A program made the translations under genes and the position numbers. Under the pieces are notes generated by a model that saw only the letters and a list, made by a program, of their open reading frames with translations, ran no database searches and was not told the DNA's origin. 55,037 bases of DNA, taken from assembly GCA_019117125.1 (NCBI GenBank), contig DXAL01000010.1, forward strand, positions 1-55,037. The letters are read 5' to 3'. Position 1 is the stretch's first letter; each line of letters starts with the position of its first letter. Below are positions 19,823 to 28,897 of the stretch, one piece after another. This DNA comes from Candidatus Mediterraneibacter merdipullorum. GTDB lineage: Bacteria; Bacillota; Clostridia; Lachnospirales; Lachnospiraceae.

Positions 19823-19834
19823 ATGTCCGCCCTC

Positions 19835-20671
19835 TTACCTGTTCAGATTTACATCAACCTGTACTTTACCTGTCTTATCCCACTCCATGAGTATCTTCAT
19901 TGCTTCTGCTGCTGCCAGGCATGCTTTTTCTTCTCCGCCGTTGTCTCCCCATCGGTCAAGTACCCGATTGGAAATTACGGAAAGAATCGCTCCCATTCTC
20001 ATCCCGTGGAGATATCCGATGACAAGCTGCCCGGATGTTTCCATTTCGATATTCGTAACGCCTGCTGTCTGAAGGTCCGGAATAATCTTTTCTGCAAAGG
20101 ACGGCCAGTAAGTGGCATTCCCGTCCTCATTGAGCGGACGCCCCTGTCCGATATAGAAAGAGCCCACCGTATAATCCAGCCCAAGACCATAACGGAATCC
20201 CAGACGTTCACATGCCTGCATCAGTGCCATCACAACATAGGTATTGGCAAACGCCGGAAATTCCGGTTCGATATATGTCGCAGAAGTTCCGTCTTTTCTG
20301 TATGCCGCCACCGGTATGATAAGATCACCCAGGTCAAATTCCGGAACAATACATCCTGTTGTACCCACACGAATGCATGTGTGTACGCCAAGAGTGTTAA
20401 GCTCATGCAGACAGATTTCCGAGCTGGGACCGCCTATTCCTGTGGACGTACAGGCAAGTTCCACACCCTTGTACTTTCCTGTTACAGTTTTATACTCTCT
20501 GTAGGAGGCAACTTCTTTCACATCCTCCCAGTTCTTTGCTATCTTAAGCGTCCTCTCCGGCGCGCCCGGAAGGATAACATAGGGCGGAACATCACCCTGT
20601 TTTAACTGAAGATGATATACACCATCATTCGCTGCCTTTGGCGCTGAAGCCTTGTTAATTTTTTCCTCCAT
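19835..20671 (-). CDS. udp: Nucleoside phosphorylase (uridine phosphorylase type)
   Basis: A 278-aa PNP/UDP-family phosphorylase. 'YVILPGAPERTLKIA' (phosphate-binding region), 'TSTGIGGPSSEICLHEL', 'RVGTTGCIVPEFDLGDLIIP', 'NIEMETSGQLVIGYLHGM' (ribose-binding glutamate) and the terminal 'ISNRVLDRWGD'. It cleaves a nucleoside with phosphate to a free base and (deoxy)ribose 1-phosphate, the substrate of DeoB in the same locus. Uridine is the best guess from the motif pattern; exact base preference is not certain. A strong hairpin separates it from the upstream lipoprotein gene. Confidence 0.88.
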   Translation of the reverse strand: MEEKINKASAPKAANDGVYHLQLKQGDVPPYVILPGAPERTLKIAKNWEDVKEVASYREYKTVTGKYKGVELACTSTGIGGPSSEICLHELNTLGVHTCIRVGTTGCIVPEFDLGDLIIPVAAYRKDGTSATYIEPEFPAFANTYVVMALMQACERLGFRYGLGLDYTVGSFYIGQGRPLNEDGNATYWPSFAEKIIPDLQTAGVTNIEMETSGQLVIGYLHGMRMGAILSVISNRVLDRWGDNGGEEKACLAAAEAMKILMEWDKTGKVQVDVNLNR

Positions 20672-20700
20672 GATGCTACTCCTTTCCCATTCTCTTTTGT

Positions 20701-20735
20701 GAAACTGCCCTGAGGCTGCGCCTCAGAGCAGTTTC
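20701..20735 (-). other. Intercistronic hairpin between the BMP lipoprotein and phosphorylase genes
   Basis: GAAACTGCCCTGAGGC (20701-20716) pairs over 16 bp with GCCTCAGAGCAGTTTC (20720-20735), leaving a 3-base loop and one G-U pair on the minus-strand RNA. No T-tract follows, so it is not a classical terminator. Such stems commonly protect upstream mRNA and raise binding-protein levels over downstream transporter parts. Confidence 0.7.
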
Positions 20736-20780
20736 CATGCTTTTCTATACAGCTTTCATACTCTTTTCCGGCTCTTTATC

Positions 20781-21875
20781 TTATTCACCGTACGTTGATT
20801 TGACTCTGTCCCAGTTCGGAACTTCCGTATCAAACGGAACTTCCAGTGAGCCGTCCACAATCTGTTTTTCCAGTTCCTGAGCCTCAGCAATCGCTGCCTT
20901 CATTGTCTCTCCATATTCAGAATTTGCATCTGCAAACCTGTTAAATGCATCCCAGTCCATGAAGTAACCGCCATTTGTCAGGTCGCGGATACCATGCTCT
21001 CCGCCTACAAATTCATCATTGATCATTGCTTCGATTGCCTTATATACTGTATCGCCAAATCCAATTCCTTCGATTCCATAGAATCCTTCATAGGTATCCC
21101 AGTAATCTGTAATCTCGCCTGCACATAAGATACCGGCATCTTTGCACGCCTCTACAACACCCGCATTAGACGCACCTGAATCTGTCTGAATCACATCGCA
21201 TCCCTGTGAGATCATGGCGCTTGTTATCTCTTTGGCTGTCGCCGGGTCTTCGTAACTGTTAACATAGGAAAATTCTACTGTTGCGTCCGGATTTGATGCA
21301 AGAACTCCCATCATGAATCCATTGCCCTCCGCATTCGGCGTGGGTTCCTCGGCGCCTACTACAAAACCTACATGATCCGTCTTGGTGAGAAGACCTGCAA
21401 TATATCCTCCAAGATAGAACGCTCCCTCTCCATGGAACTCCGTATCCCAGACATTTTCATATTTTTCATCTCCATCGTTGATTGTCTGGAAAATTGCTGA
21501 GAATTTAGTGTCCGGATATTCTTTTGCCACCAGTTTTGTCGCATCAGTCATGTATGCATAAGTTGTAACAATCATGTCGTATCCCTGGTCTGCCATAGCA
21601 CGGATATCTTCCTCGTACCTGGATGCCTCAGCGGACTCCAGCTTTGCAATCTCGACGCCAAAATCTTCTGCCGCCTGATCTGCGCCTTTTGCAAGATCAT
21701 CCATGGATGCCTTGTCGCCAAACTTCTGATTGACAACCAGAGCCACCTTATACTCTGCCTCTTTTCCTTCTCCGTCTCCGCCTTTGCTGTCAGAGCCGCC
21801 TTTGCTTCCGCATCCTGCTGCCAGCGTAACAACCATAGCTGCCGTCAATAAGATTGATACGATACGTTTTTTCAT
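20781..21875 (-). CDS. bmpA: BMP-family nucleoside-binding lipoprotein
   Basis: A 364-aa lipoprotein. The ATG at 21875 is used; it gives MKKRIVSILL and a lipobox LAAGC with Cys22, and GGAGG lies 11 bases before it. A Gly/Ser/Asp linker follows. 'KVALVVNQKFGDKASMDDLAKGADQAAEDFG', 'MISQGCDVIQTDSGASNAGVVEACKD' and 'FGDTVYKAIEAMI' are typical of PnrA/BmpA nucleoside receptors. It captures nucleosides outside the membrane for the ABC importer encoded downstream. It directly follows the amidohydrolase gene. Confidence 0.93.
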   Translation of the reverse strand: MKKRIVSILLTAAMVVTLAAGCGSKGGSDSKGGDGEGKEAEYKVALVVNQKFGDKASMDDLAKGADQAAEDFGVEIAKLESAEASRYEEDIRAMADQGYDMIVTTYAYMTDATKLVAKEYPDTKFSAIFQTINDGDEKYENVWDTEFHGEGAFYLGGYIAGLLTKTDHVGFVVGAEEPTPNAEGNGFMMGVLASNPDATVEFSYVNSYEDPATAKEITSAMISQGCDVIQTDSGASNAGVVEACKDAGILCAGEITDYWDTYEGFYGIEGIGFGDTVYKAIEAMINDEFVGGEHGIRDLTNGGYFMDWDAFNRFADANSEYGETMKAAIAEAQELEKQIVDGSLEVPFDTEVPNWDRVKSTYGE

Positions 21876-21929
21876 AATTTTTTGTTCCTCCATTTCTTTT
21901 CTTTCGCTTTTTGTTCCTCTTTCAAGGAT

Positions 21930-23258
21930 TTATAAAGAAGCCGCTATCTTCTCCGAGGCTTTCTTTACTTTTTTTGTGATATTTGCCACATCTGCGGTAA
22001 GAAGCTTCCCGCCTTCCACCACATGTCTTCCACCAACAAATACATCTGTCACATCCCGCCCTGTGGTATTATAGACAAGTGCAGATGTCACATTTTCATG
22101 TTTCCCGAGGCGGAGAGGCTGCATGTGCGGACTTCCCGTTTCTATCAATATGAAATCCGCCTTTTTCCCTTCTTCAATCGTGCCGTAGTCTTTCTCAAGA
22201 CCAAAACATGCAGCGCCGTTTACCGTCGCCATATCAAGGATATCTTTTCGGTCAAGACTGCGTATCCCGCTGTTCACAGTGTGAAGCAGGGACATACCCT
22301 TCATCTCCCTGAAAATATCATTGGAGTTGTTCCACATTGCTCCGTCTGTCCCAAGGCACACTCTGATTCCCTGTCTGACCATCTCAGGTATCGGCGCGAT
22401 GCCATCGCATATTTTCATCTCACAGAGCGGCGTATTGACTACTTTAACATTGTTTTCTCTGAGCGCCTGTATCTCATCTTCTGAGACATATACTACATGA
22501 GAGCCGATGATGCGGTCACTGAGCAGTCCGTTTTGCGCAAGATACCGGACAGAGGTCGTCCTGTATTTCTCCTGTATGATAGCCTGTCTCCATGTATTTT
22601 CTGCAAGATGACATGTCAGCATCATCCCTGTTTTTTCCGAGATATCCAAAATATTTCTGAGACGCTTTGTCTCATAGTCCTCTTCAGAAATTCCGCCCAG
22701 TATTGGAAGTATACCGGCACTTACGCATGCATTTTTATATTCACTGAGATAGTTCTCTGAAACAAATACATCCGGTTTTGTAAAATCCACACGGATGTCT
22801 TCTGCCAGAGCTCCTCTGATACCCACCTCCTTCATGGCTCGCACAGATTCCGTTCCCATTCCCCAGTACATATTTTCCATTATGAATGTTGTGCCGGAAA
22901 GAAGTGCTTCACAATAAGTGAGCTGACGGGAATAAAATCTGTCCTCATCGTCAATTCGCGTATAGAACCATCCGGTATCGGCAAACGCCGCCTGCTGCTC
23001 AAGCAGCGTCAGATCATCTCCTGCTCCCCGTGCGAGCGTCATATCTCCATGGCAATGTCCATTCACAAGTCCCGGCATAAGGATTCTTTCTCTTCCATCT
23101 ATCCAGACAGCGCACTCCTCTTTTTCTGATTCATCTGCTCCTGCCGGAATGATACGAAGTATCCTGTCTCCTTTTACGCCGACAAACCCAATAAAAGGAA
23201 CATAACCATTATGAGAGGAAACGATAATCACATTTCCGATACCAAAATCATATTTCAT
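21930..23258 (-). CDS. Amidohydrolase-superfamily deaminase (MtaD/TrzF/SsnA-like)
   Basis: A 442-aa metal-dependent hydrolase. H68 and H70 in 'MPGLVNGHCHGDM' plus 'CHLAEN', 'GSHVVYVSEDEI', 'NTPLCEMKICDGIAPI' and 'CLGTDGAMWNNSNDIF' are the ligands and catalytic residues of the adenosine/S-adenosylhomocysteine/guanine/cytosine-type deaminase branch. The C-terminus adds the usual beta-sandwich ('ADFILIETGSPHMQPL'). Set among nucleoside genes, it most likely deaminates a nucleoside or nucleobase. Which one cannot be read from sequence. Confidence 0.85.
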   Translation of the reverse strand: MKYDFGIGNVIIVSSHNGYVPFIGFVGVKGDRILRIIPAGADESEKEECAVWIDGRERILMPGLVNGHCHGDMTLARGAGDDLTLLEQQAAFADTGWFYTRIDDEDRFYSRQLTYCEALLSGTTFIMENMYWGMGTESVRAMKEVGIRGALAEDIRVDFTKPDVFVSENYLSEYKNACVSAGILPILGGISEEDYETKRLRNILDISEKTGMMLTCHLAENTWRQAIIQEKYRTTSVRYLAQNGLLSDRIIGSHVVYVSEDEIQALRENNVKVVNTPLCEMKICDGIAPIPEMVRQGIRVCLGTDGAMWNNSNDIFREMKGMSLLHTVNSGIRSLDRKDILDMATVNGAACFGLEKDYGTIEEGKKADFILIETGSPHMQPLRLGKHENVTSALVYNTTGRDVTDVFVGGRHVVEGGKLLTADVANITKKVKKASEKIAASL

Positions 23259-23297
23259 ATCTGCATTTTCCTCCTGAAACTGTCCGCAGGAACATGG

Positions 23298-24467
23298 TTA
23301 TCTTGCAAGCCGGTATATCTGCTCTACATCATCTGCGTTCAGGCTCTTAAGTCCCCCAATGTTGCCAAACCTGCAGGCATCCTCTGCCATTCTGCGGAAC
23401 TCATCATCGTTATTGATTCCCAGATCAGCCAGCGTTGCAGGTCCGCCCATGGACTGGAAAAATTCCGCAAGTTTCTCTATGCCTTTCAGCGCTGTTCTCT
23501 CTTCGTCATAAAGGTCGATTTCCACGTCAAATACACGATTTGCGAACTGTACGAACCGCGGGAGGTTCTCTCTGTATACATATTTTGCCCAATTTGGGAA
23601 AAGTACGGACAGTGTCGCCCCGTGAACACAGTTATACTGTGCGCTCAGCTGCGCGCCAATCGTGTGGGTCGCCCAGTCCTGATTCCTTCCGGTCGCAAGG
23701 AGTCCGTTGTGCGCTACGATCGCTGTCCACATCAGTTCTGCCCTTGCATTATAATCCTGAAGGTCCTTCATAAGTGCATCTGCATTCATCAGGATGGATT
23801 TCATAACGCCTTCGCACATATGGTCCGTCAGATAGGTGTTCTTCGAGCTGGAGAAGTACCGCTCCATCACATGAGAGAACATATCAATGATGCCAAATAC
23901 AGTCTGTCGTTTCGGGATTGTCAGCGTCAGCTCCGGGTTCATCAGCGTAAAGGACGGTCTCAGACAGTCTGCCATCACATCCGCGCTCTCTCCTGTCTCC
24001 GGATTTTTTAATACGCTTCCGTTGCTTCCTTCGCTCCCTGTCGCCGGCAGCGTCATGACCGTTCCAATCGGGAGTGCCTCCTGCGGGACTGCTTTTTTAC
24101 TGTAGAAATCCCATACATCTCCTTCATATTTCACACCGATCGCGACTGCTTTTGCCGTATCGATCACGCTTCCGCCTCCTACAGCAAGGACACATCCTAT
24201 CTGATTTTCACGGCAGATGCTGATTCCCTTTCTCACCAGTTCCACTTTCGGATTCGGTTCAACTCCGGGAAGTTCCCATACAGCAACACCTGCGTCTGCA
24301 AGCGCGTCTGTAATCCGCTTGTGAAGTCCTGAATCATATGTGAATTTATCTCCATAATGCACAAATAATACATTATCTGAGAATTTCTTTACTTCTCTCC
24401 CGCAAAGTTTATCTGCATCTTTATCCAGGATAAATTTTGTCGGCGACATAAATTCAAAACTGTCCAT
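23298..24467 (-). CDS. Iron-containing alcohol dehydrogenase
   Basis: A 389-aa group III dehydrogenase related to BdhA/YqhD. NAD(P) motif 'GGGSVIDTAKAVAIG', 'TLPATGSEGSNGSVL', and the metal-binding region 'GIIDMFSHVMERYF' and 'HNGLLATGRNQDWATHTIGAQLSAQYNCVHGATLSVLFP'-type histidines. It reduces short aldehydes to alcohols. DeoC in the same locus releases acetaldehyde, so reduction of acetaldehyde to ethanol with NAD(P) recycling is a natural role, inferred from context. Confidence 0.9.
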   Translation of the reverse strand: MDSFEFMSPTKFILDKDADKLCGREVKKFSDNVLFVHYGDKFTYDSGLHKRITDALADAGVAVWELPGVEPNPKVELVRKGISICRENQIGCVLAVGGGSVIDTAKAVAIGVKYEGDVWDFYSKKAVPQEALPIGTVMTLPATGSEGSNGSVLKNPETGESADVMADCLRPSFTLMNPELTLTIPKRQTVFGIIDMFSHVMERYFSSSKNTYLTDHMCEGVMKSILMNADALMKDLQDYNARAELMWTAIVAHNGLLATGRNQDWATHTIGAQLSAQYNCVHGATLSVLFPNWAKYVYRENLPRFVQFANRVFDVEIDLYDEERTALKGIEKLAEFFQSMGGPATLADLGINNDDEFRRMAEDACRFGNIGGLKSLNADDVEQIYRLAR

Positions 24468-24482
24468 ATTTCCTCCTGACTG

Positions 24483-25646
24483 CTATTTCTTTATCTCCTT
24501 CAGGAACGATGTGCCTGTCGGAAATGAATAGCCAAAAAATTCTGCGACTGTGGATGCAATATCTGCAAATGTGCTGCGTATCCCCAGGTCTACTCCTTGT
24601 TTCATTTCTTTTCCGTATGCCAGTATCGGGATATACTCTCTTGTATGGTCTGTTCCCGGCGTAGTCGGATCACATCCGTGGTCTGCTGTGATGATGAGAA
24701 GGTCTTCATCGTGAAGCCTGTTTTTTATCTGCGGCAGGAATGAATCAAAGTACTCCAGTGCTTCTGCATACCCCTGCGGGTTATTTCTGTGGCCGTAAAG
24801 CATGTCAAAATCAACAAGATTTACAAAGAGCAGTCCGTCAAAGTCTTCATCCAGATAATTCAGAGTCGCCTGAATACCGGCTTTATTATTTTTTGTATGA
24901 TCAATCTTTGTTATCCCGCGCCTGTTGAAGATATCTTCAATCTTCCCTATCGCGATGACATCCTTTCCTTTTGCTTTCAGCAGATCAAGCACTGTTTCAC
25001 CCGGCGGGTCTACAGAAAAATCTTTTCGATTCTCTGTCCGGTAATAATTCCCGCTTGTTCCGGTAAACGGACGGCATATCACCCGACTCACCGTATCATC
25101 CCCGCTCAGGAGCTCTCTTGCGATCCGGCATATCTCATACTGCTTTGCAAGCGGTATCACACTTTCATGCATCGCAATCTGCATCAGACTGTCCGCAGAC
25201 AGATAGACAATGGGATATCCCGTTTTTACATGCTCATCTCCCAGTACTTTTATAATCTCTGTACCGGATGCCGGATAATTTCCTATTACCTTTGTGCCGA
25301 TACGCCGTTCCAGTTCGTGAATGATGCGGGGAGGGAAAGACTCTCCAAACACCTTAAACGGCGTCTTCACCACGAGTCCGGCGATTTCAAAATGACCATT
25401 TGTCGTATCTTTCGCCTTTCCTTTTTCTGCTGCTTTTCCATAGCAGCCCTCAGGTTCTCCTGCCGGGACAAGCCCTGTATCCCGGATGTGGAACAGCCCC
25501 AGCTTCTTCATATTCGGGATGTTCAGTCCTCCGCAATACTCATCTACATGCCGGACTGTATTTGTTCCGGTGTCCCCGAACTCTGCCGCATCTGGAAGTT
25601 CCCCGACACCTACGCTGTCCAGCACAATCAAAACTGCTCTTGACAT
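24483..25646 (-). CDS. deoB: Phosphopentomutase
   Basis: A 387-aa alkaline-phosphatase-fold mutase. '[23 protein letters not shown]' (metal ligand and active threonine), '[12 protein letters not shown]', '[11 protein letters not shown]', '[13 protein letters not shown]', '[21 protein letters not shown]' (metal ligands). It interconverts (deoxy)ribose 1-phosphate and 5-phosphate using Mn2+. It links the phosphorylase to DeoC and transketolase. AAGGAGGCAG precedes its ATG. Confidence 0.97.
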   Translation of the reverse strand: MSRAVLIVLDSVGVGELPDAAEFGDTGTNTVRHVDEYCGGLNIPNMKKLGLFHIRDTGLVPAGEPEGCYGKAAEKGKAKDTTNGHFEIAGLVVKTPFKVFGESFPPRIIHELERRIGTKVIGNYPASGTEIIKVLGDEHVKTGYPIVYLSADSLMQIAMHESVIPLAKQYEICRIARELLSGDDTVSRVICRPFTGTSGNYYRTENRKDFSVDPPGETVLDLLKAKGKDVIAIGKIEDIFNRRGITKIDHTKNNKAGIQATLNYLDEDFDGLLFVNLVDFDMLYGHRNNPQGYAEALEYFDSFLPQIKNRLHDEDLLIITADHGCDPTTPGTDHTREYIPILAYGKEMKQGVDLGIRSTFADIASTVAEFFGYSFPTGTSFLKEIKK

Positions 25647-25680
25647 AAACTGCCTCCTTCAAAACTGCTGTAACATACTC

Positions 25681-26118
25681 TTATAATAGTCCCGGACCAT
25701 TCCCTTCTTCCCAGGCGAACACTTCCCAGACATTTCCTTCACAGTCCTGGAAATATGCCGCCCTTGAGCCAAACGGATACGTTGTCGGTTCCGTAAGACA
25801 CTTCACACCATTGGCTTTCAGCTCGTCAGAAATATCATCCACATCCTGAAGTTCCGGCACTTTCACCGCAATCATGAAGTGATGCCCGTCTCCGTCGATA
25901 TATTTGTGGTCCACGACCTCACAAAGCCCTTTTTTATCCCACAGTGTAACTGCCGTCCCATGAAAATCGAATTCTGCATAATTCGCATGTTCCGGATCCG
26001 GCTGCAACCGCTTTACCTGAAATCCAAATTTCTCTGTGTAGAACTTTAAAGCCCGGTTGAAATCCTTTACAAACAGGCAGATATCATTGATATGTGTAAG
26101 TTTGTCGAGTTTGCTCAT
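25681..26118 (-). CDS. VOC-family (glyoxalase/dioxygenase fold) protein
   Basis: A 145-aa protein with two beta-alpha-beta-beta-beta units: 'INDICLFVKDFNRALKFYTEKFGFQVK' and 'GHHFMIAVKVPELQDVDDISDELKANGVKCL...AAYFQDCEGNVWEVF'. The final glutamate of 'GNVWEV' and the histidines fit a metal site. Function in the nucleoside locus is unknown; it might handle a reactive carbonyl. It overlaps the preceding membrane protein gene by 4 bases. Confidence 0.85.
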   Translation of the reverse strand: MSKLDKLTHINDICLFVKDFNRALKFYTEKFGFQVKRLQPDPEHANYAEFDFHGTAVTLWDKKGLCEVVDHKYIDGDGHHFMIAVKVPELQDVDDISDELKANGVKCLTEPTTYPFGSRAAYFQDCEGNVWEVFAWEEGNGPGLL

Positions 26119-26657
26119 TTTCCTTCCTCCTTCACTTCCAGACCTTCCATTCGTTTTTCATATGCGCTGCGGAACAGGATGGTCATATAACCGCTTGCAA
26201 GACCGAAGATACAGTAGAGTATCACGATGCCCGCCGCCTGTACTTCACTGACTTCTTCCACATAATTGAGAATACCATAATATGCTCCTGCGCCGACAAA
26301 AAAAGTAGCAACATTACTGATACACCACGGCGCAAATTCAAAATACATCATAAACGGCACCACGATCAGTGCGGTAACCGGAACTGCCAGGATTCCCATC
26401 CACGAAAACACTCCTGCAAGAGCCAGCATCACGACCGCAAACGCGATTCCGAGAACATATCCGCAGAATCCTTTTATCGCTCCTTTCACTGTATTTCCCA
26501 GAAGAAAATACAGTGCCCATGCCTGAAAAGCAATAAATACAAATCCCCTGGTGCCGCCGTCTGCAAGCCTGTGTCCAACAAGCTGATCGACAAGCTGCAG
26601 CAGGAAAGACTGAAGTCCCACATAAATAGCGACTATCAGAAATTTTCTCTTATCCAT
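26115..26657 (-). CDS. DUF1097-like small membrane protein
   Basis: A 180-aa protein with five to six hydrophobic segments and a short charged C-terminus (EKRMEGLEVKEEGK). 'QAWALYFLLGNTVKGAIKGFCGYVLGI' and 'PWCISNVATFFVGAGAYYG' resemble the DUF1097/YcdZ family. A transport or permease-accessory role is possible but unproven. It is the first gene after the internal terminator and overlaps the VOC gene, so it may start a second transcription unit or depend on readthrough. Confidence 0.7.
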   Translation of the reverse strand: MDKRKFLIVAIYVGLQSFLLQLVDQLVGHRLADGGTRGFVFIAFQAWALYFLLGNTVKGAIKGFCGYVLGIAFAVVMLALAGVFSWMGILAVPVTALIVVPFMMYFEFAPWCISNVATFFVGAGAYYGILNYVEEVSEVQAAGIVILYCIFGLASGYMTILFRSAYEKRMEGLEVKEEGK

Positions 26658-26722
26658 GTCTTCTTCACCTTTCCGTCAAGCCGCCCCATAACCGGATGCA
26701 CGGTCATTGCAGCTGTAAGGCA

Positions 26723-26750
26723 GAAAAGGCACCAATGCGTAATTGGTGCC
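26723..26750 (-). terminator. Intra-locus terminator after the transaldolase-like gene
   Basis: GGCACCAAT (26728-26736) and ATTGGTGCC (26742-26750) form a 9-bp stem with a 5-base loop. On the minus strand it is followed by TTTTC. It lies 10 bases after the transaldolase-like stop and before the DUF1097-like gene, so it should lower expression of the distal genes relative to deoC. Confidence 0.8.
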
Positions 26751-26759
26751 CTGTTTCTC

Positions 26760-28070
26760 TTACTTCTCACCGTTTGCAGCATTCATAAATCTTCTCTGGT
26801 ATGTAATGATCTGAGGCGAAGAGGTGTTCTGCGCAAGGTACGAAGGCTCTGTCGTAATGACAATGCGGTCTGTCATATCCTTGAACTCTGGCTCCGTCAT
26901 CAACTTGTCAAGTTCCGGATACATTCTGGAACCTTCGATACTGCATACGATCAGTCTCGTATCCAGGTTGGAATTACGCAGCATTCTTAAGTTGTGTCTC
27001 ACGCCATCCATGCCGTCGAATCCTTCCCGCTCATTGATTTTCCTGTATTCGATGGTCTCGCGTGCCATTTTTTCCACCAGACGCAGATCCGCATCTTCAT
27101 CATCTTTGGAAAGGAAATCCCACTGTATCATAAATGTGCGCAAATCTTTTAAAAATCTTTCATCGTATGTTTTCTGATATGCTGTCAGAAGTCCATTTAT
27201 ATATGTCGTTACACCGAAGCGCTGACGTACAAAACTGTTGATGAAATAAGGTTTTGCCTGCAGCGCCATACCAGTCTGCCACGGCTCAAACATCAGCGTA
27301 TAGTTAATGCGGAAGCCGTGTTCCTTCATCTTCAGCGCCAGATTATGTCCATACAGATAGTCTGCTGTTTTTGCCTGATTCCACCTTGTGGAAAGACGTT
27401 TATTCCCTGTAAGCAGCTCACCGACATTTTGAGCATTTACCGGTCCGGTGTGCGGTATCTTAAGCACCATCCGATAATCGGAGAACATTTCACGGAACTG
27501 CTCCGCTTCTTCCAGTATTTCATTAAAATCGGCAAACGGATTATTTACTTCCACGCTGATATCGCATCCCGGTCCGAGAATGTCAGCGATTTCTTTCATT
27601 ACTTCATTTCTTGTCTTGAACTTATGTCCGACATTCGCTTTCGGATTATTGATAAACAGGTCATAAATAATGCCCGGATTACATGTAAGGTTTCCAATCA
27701 GATGCTTGATTGGCTCCACCTCATACGGATTGGCTGTATCCGCAGAAAAGATAAATTTGGTAGGACGTTTTCTGCCGTTTTTATCATAAGAAATATTCCT
27801 TACAAGATCGATTTCAAGATAATGATTTTCTTTCATATTATACTCAATCTTGAAACCTGCCGGCGTCTCGCCTTCCGGCACTTTAAAAAGGTCAATGACA
27901 TCTTTAAATCTGTCGCTTGCCCCGATATATTTCACCGTCTTGAGAAGAAACTCATATTCCTCAAGGCTGATCGGCTGATGGAGCGCTCTTCTTACATAAC
28001 TCTCATCTTTTGAAACAATCTGAATGTCGCCCCCCACAAGAGAGCTCAGATTATAATTTACTGTCTGCAT
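26760..28070 (-). CDS. Long transaldolase-like aldolase
   Basis: A 436-aa protein. ATG 28070 is chosen because GGAGGATATC precedes it. The C-terminal part follows the transaldolase/TalC plan: 'SADTANPYEVEPIKHL' (D111), 'GNLTCNPGIIYDLF' (N131), 'ISVEVNNPFADF', the Schiff-base region 'MVLKIPHTGPV' (K204), 'GFRINYTLMFEPWQTGMALQ', and 'YFINSFVRQRFG'. About 105 extra residues come before this barrel, and there is a long C-terminal extension, against about 215 aa for TalC and 316 aa for TalB. It sits between deoC and a terminator. A role as transaldolase or fructose-6-phosphate-type aldolase in pentose-phosphate use is likely; the exact reaction is unknown. Confidence 0.75.
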   Translation of the reverse strand: MQTVNYNLSSLVGGDIQIVSKDESYVRRALHQPISLEEYEFLLKTVKYIGASDRFKDVIDLFKVPEGETPAGFKIEYNMKENHYLEIDLVRNISYDKNGRKRPTKFIFSADTANPYEVEPIKHLIGNLTCNPGIIYDLFINNPKANVGHKFKTRNEVMKEIADILGPGCDISVEVNNPFADFNEILEEAEQFREMFSDYRMVLKIPHTGPVNAQNVGELLTGNKRLSTRWNQAKTADYLYGHNLALKMKEHGFRINYTLMFEPWQTGMALQAKPYFINSFVRQRFGVTTYINGLLTAYQKTYDERFLKDLRTFMIQWDFLSKDDEDADLRLVEKMARETIEYRKINEREGFDGMDGVRHNLRMLRNSNLDTRLIVCSIEGSRMYPELDKLMTEPEFKDMTDRIVITTEPSYLAQNTSSPQIITYQRRFMNAANGEK

Positions 28071-28104
28071 GATATCCTCCTGATTTTCTATCGAATGTTC
28101 CTTT

Positions 28105-28803
28105 TTATTTCTCCGCCTCAAGCTCTTTCAGATAATCACTGTACTCCTGCACCAGCCTGCCGGCACTTCTCGTTCCACAGAGACTTACTCCAAGGTGCTC
28201 GAACATATAAAGAGCTGCTGCCATAGTAAATGTTCTCGGAACTCCGGAAACCTTAATCTTTGTATCACCGGAAAGGTTTTCCTTCATGATGCGCACCTGA
28301 TGTTCTGTCGGGAACGCCTGTGAACCTGTTGCTGTCTTCACATATGTTACTCCGCACTCACAGCATATCTGTGTCAGCTTTGCAATCTCCTCGTCCGTAA
28401 GAAAGCCCACTTCAAAAATCAGTTTTGTGTCACAGTTTTCACCGCATATCCGTACAAATTCGCTTACTTCATGGCGTACAAGCTCCCAGTCGCCATCTCT
28501 TACCGCACCAATATTGATTACCATATCGCACGCTGTGCATCCAAGGTCTACCATCTCCTGCAGTTCATGCAGTTTTGATTTTGTGGACATCGCACCGTAC
28601 GGGAATCCGACCACTGCGCTCGGTCCTACATCAGAGCCTTTCAGTTCCTGAACAATCAGCTCTGCCCAGCAGGAATTTACATTCACGGAATTCACATGAT
28701 ACTTTTTCGCTATCTCACACGCTTCGATAATATCCTTTTTCTGAAGGTTCGGTGCCAGATATGCCAGGTCCAAATGCTTTGCAAACTCGTTTACTGTTAA
28801 CAT
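28105..28803 (-). CDS. deoC: Deoxyribose-phosphate aldolase
   Basis: A 232-aa aldolase. ATG 28803 is used because GGGAGG lies 7 bases upstream. 'DMVINIGAVRDGDW' (Asp), 'KLIFEVGFLTDEEI', the Schiff-base lysine in 'YVKTATGSQ', and the second lysine in 'IKVSGVPRTF' mark DeoC. It splits deoxyribose 5-phosphate into glyceraldehyde 3-phosphate and acetaldehyde. It is the first gene of the nucleoside locus with a near-consensus promoter carrying operator-like repeats. The transaldolase-like gene begins 34 bases after its stop. Confidence 0.95.
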   Translation of the reverse strand: MLTVNEFAKHLDLAYLAPNLQKKDIIEACEIAKKYHVNSVNVNSCWAELIVQELKGSDVGPSAVVGFPYGAMSTKSKLHELQEMVDLGCTACDMVINIGAVRDGDWELVRHEVSEFVRICGENCDTKLIFEVGFLTDEEIAKLTQICCECGVTYVKTATGSQAFPTEHQVRIMKENLSGDTKIKVSGVPRTFTMAAALYMFEHLGVSLCGTRSAGRLVQEYSDYLKELEAEK

Positions 28804-28868
28804 TTCAGTTCCTCCCAGTATTTTCATCATTTTCTCAATGCGCATTTTTGTTTACTTGGTACACTGTA

Positions 28869-28897
28869 AATATAGCACCTTGTATTTGTTATGTCAA
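28869..28897 (-). promoter_or_regulatory. Near-consensus promoter of the nucleoside locus (deoC)
   Basis: TTGACA (28892-28897), exactly 17 bases, TATATT (28869-28874) on the minus strand, about 60 bases before the deoC start. Confidence 0.85.
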
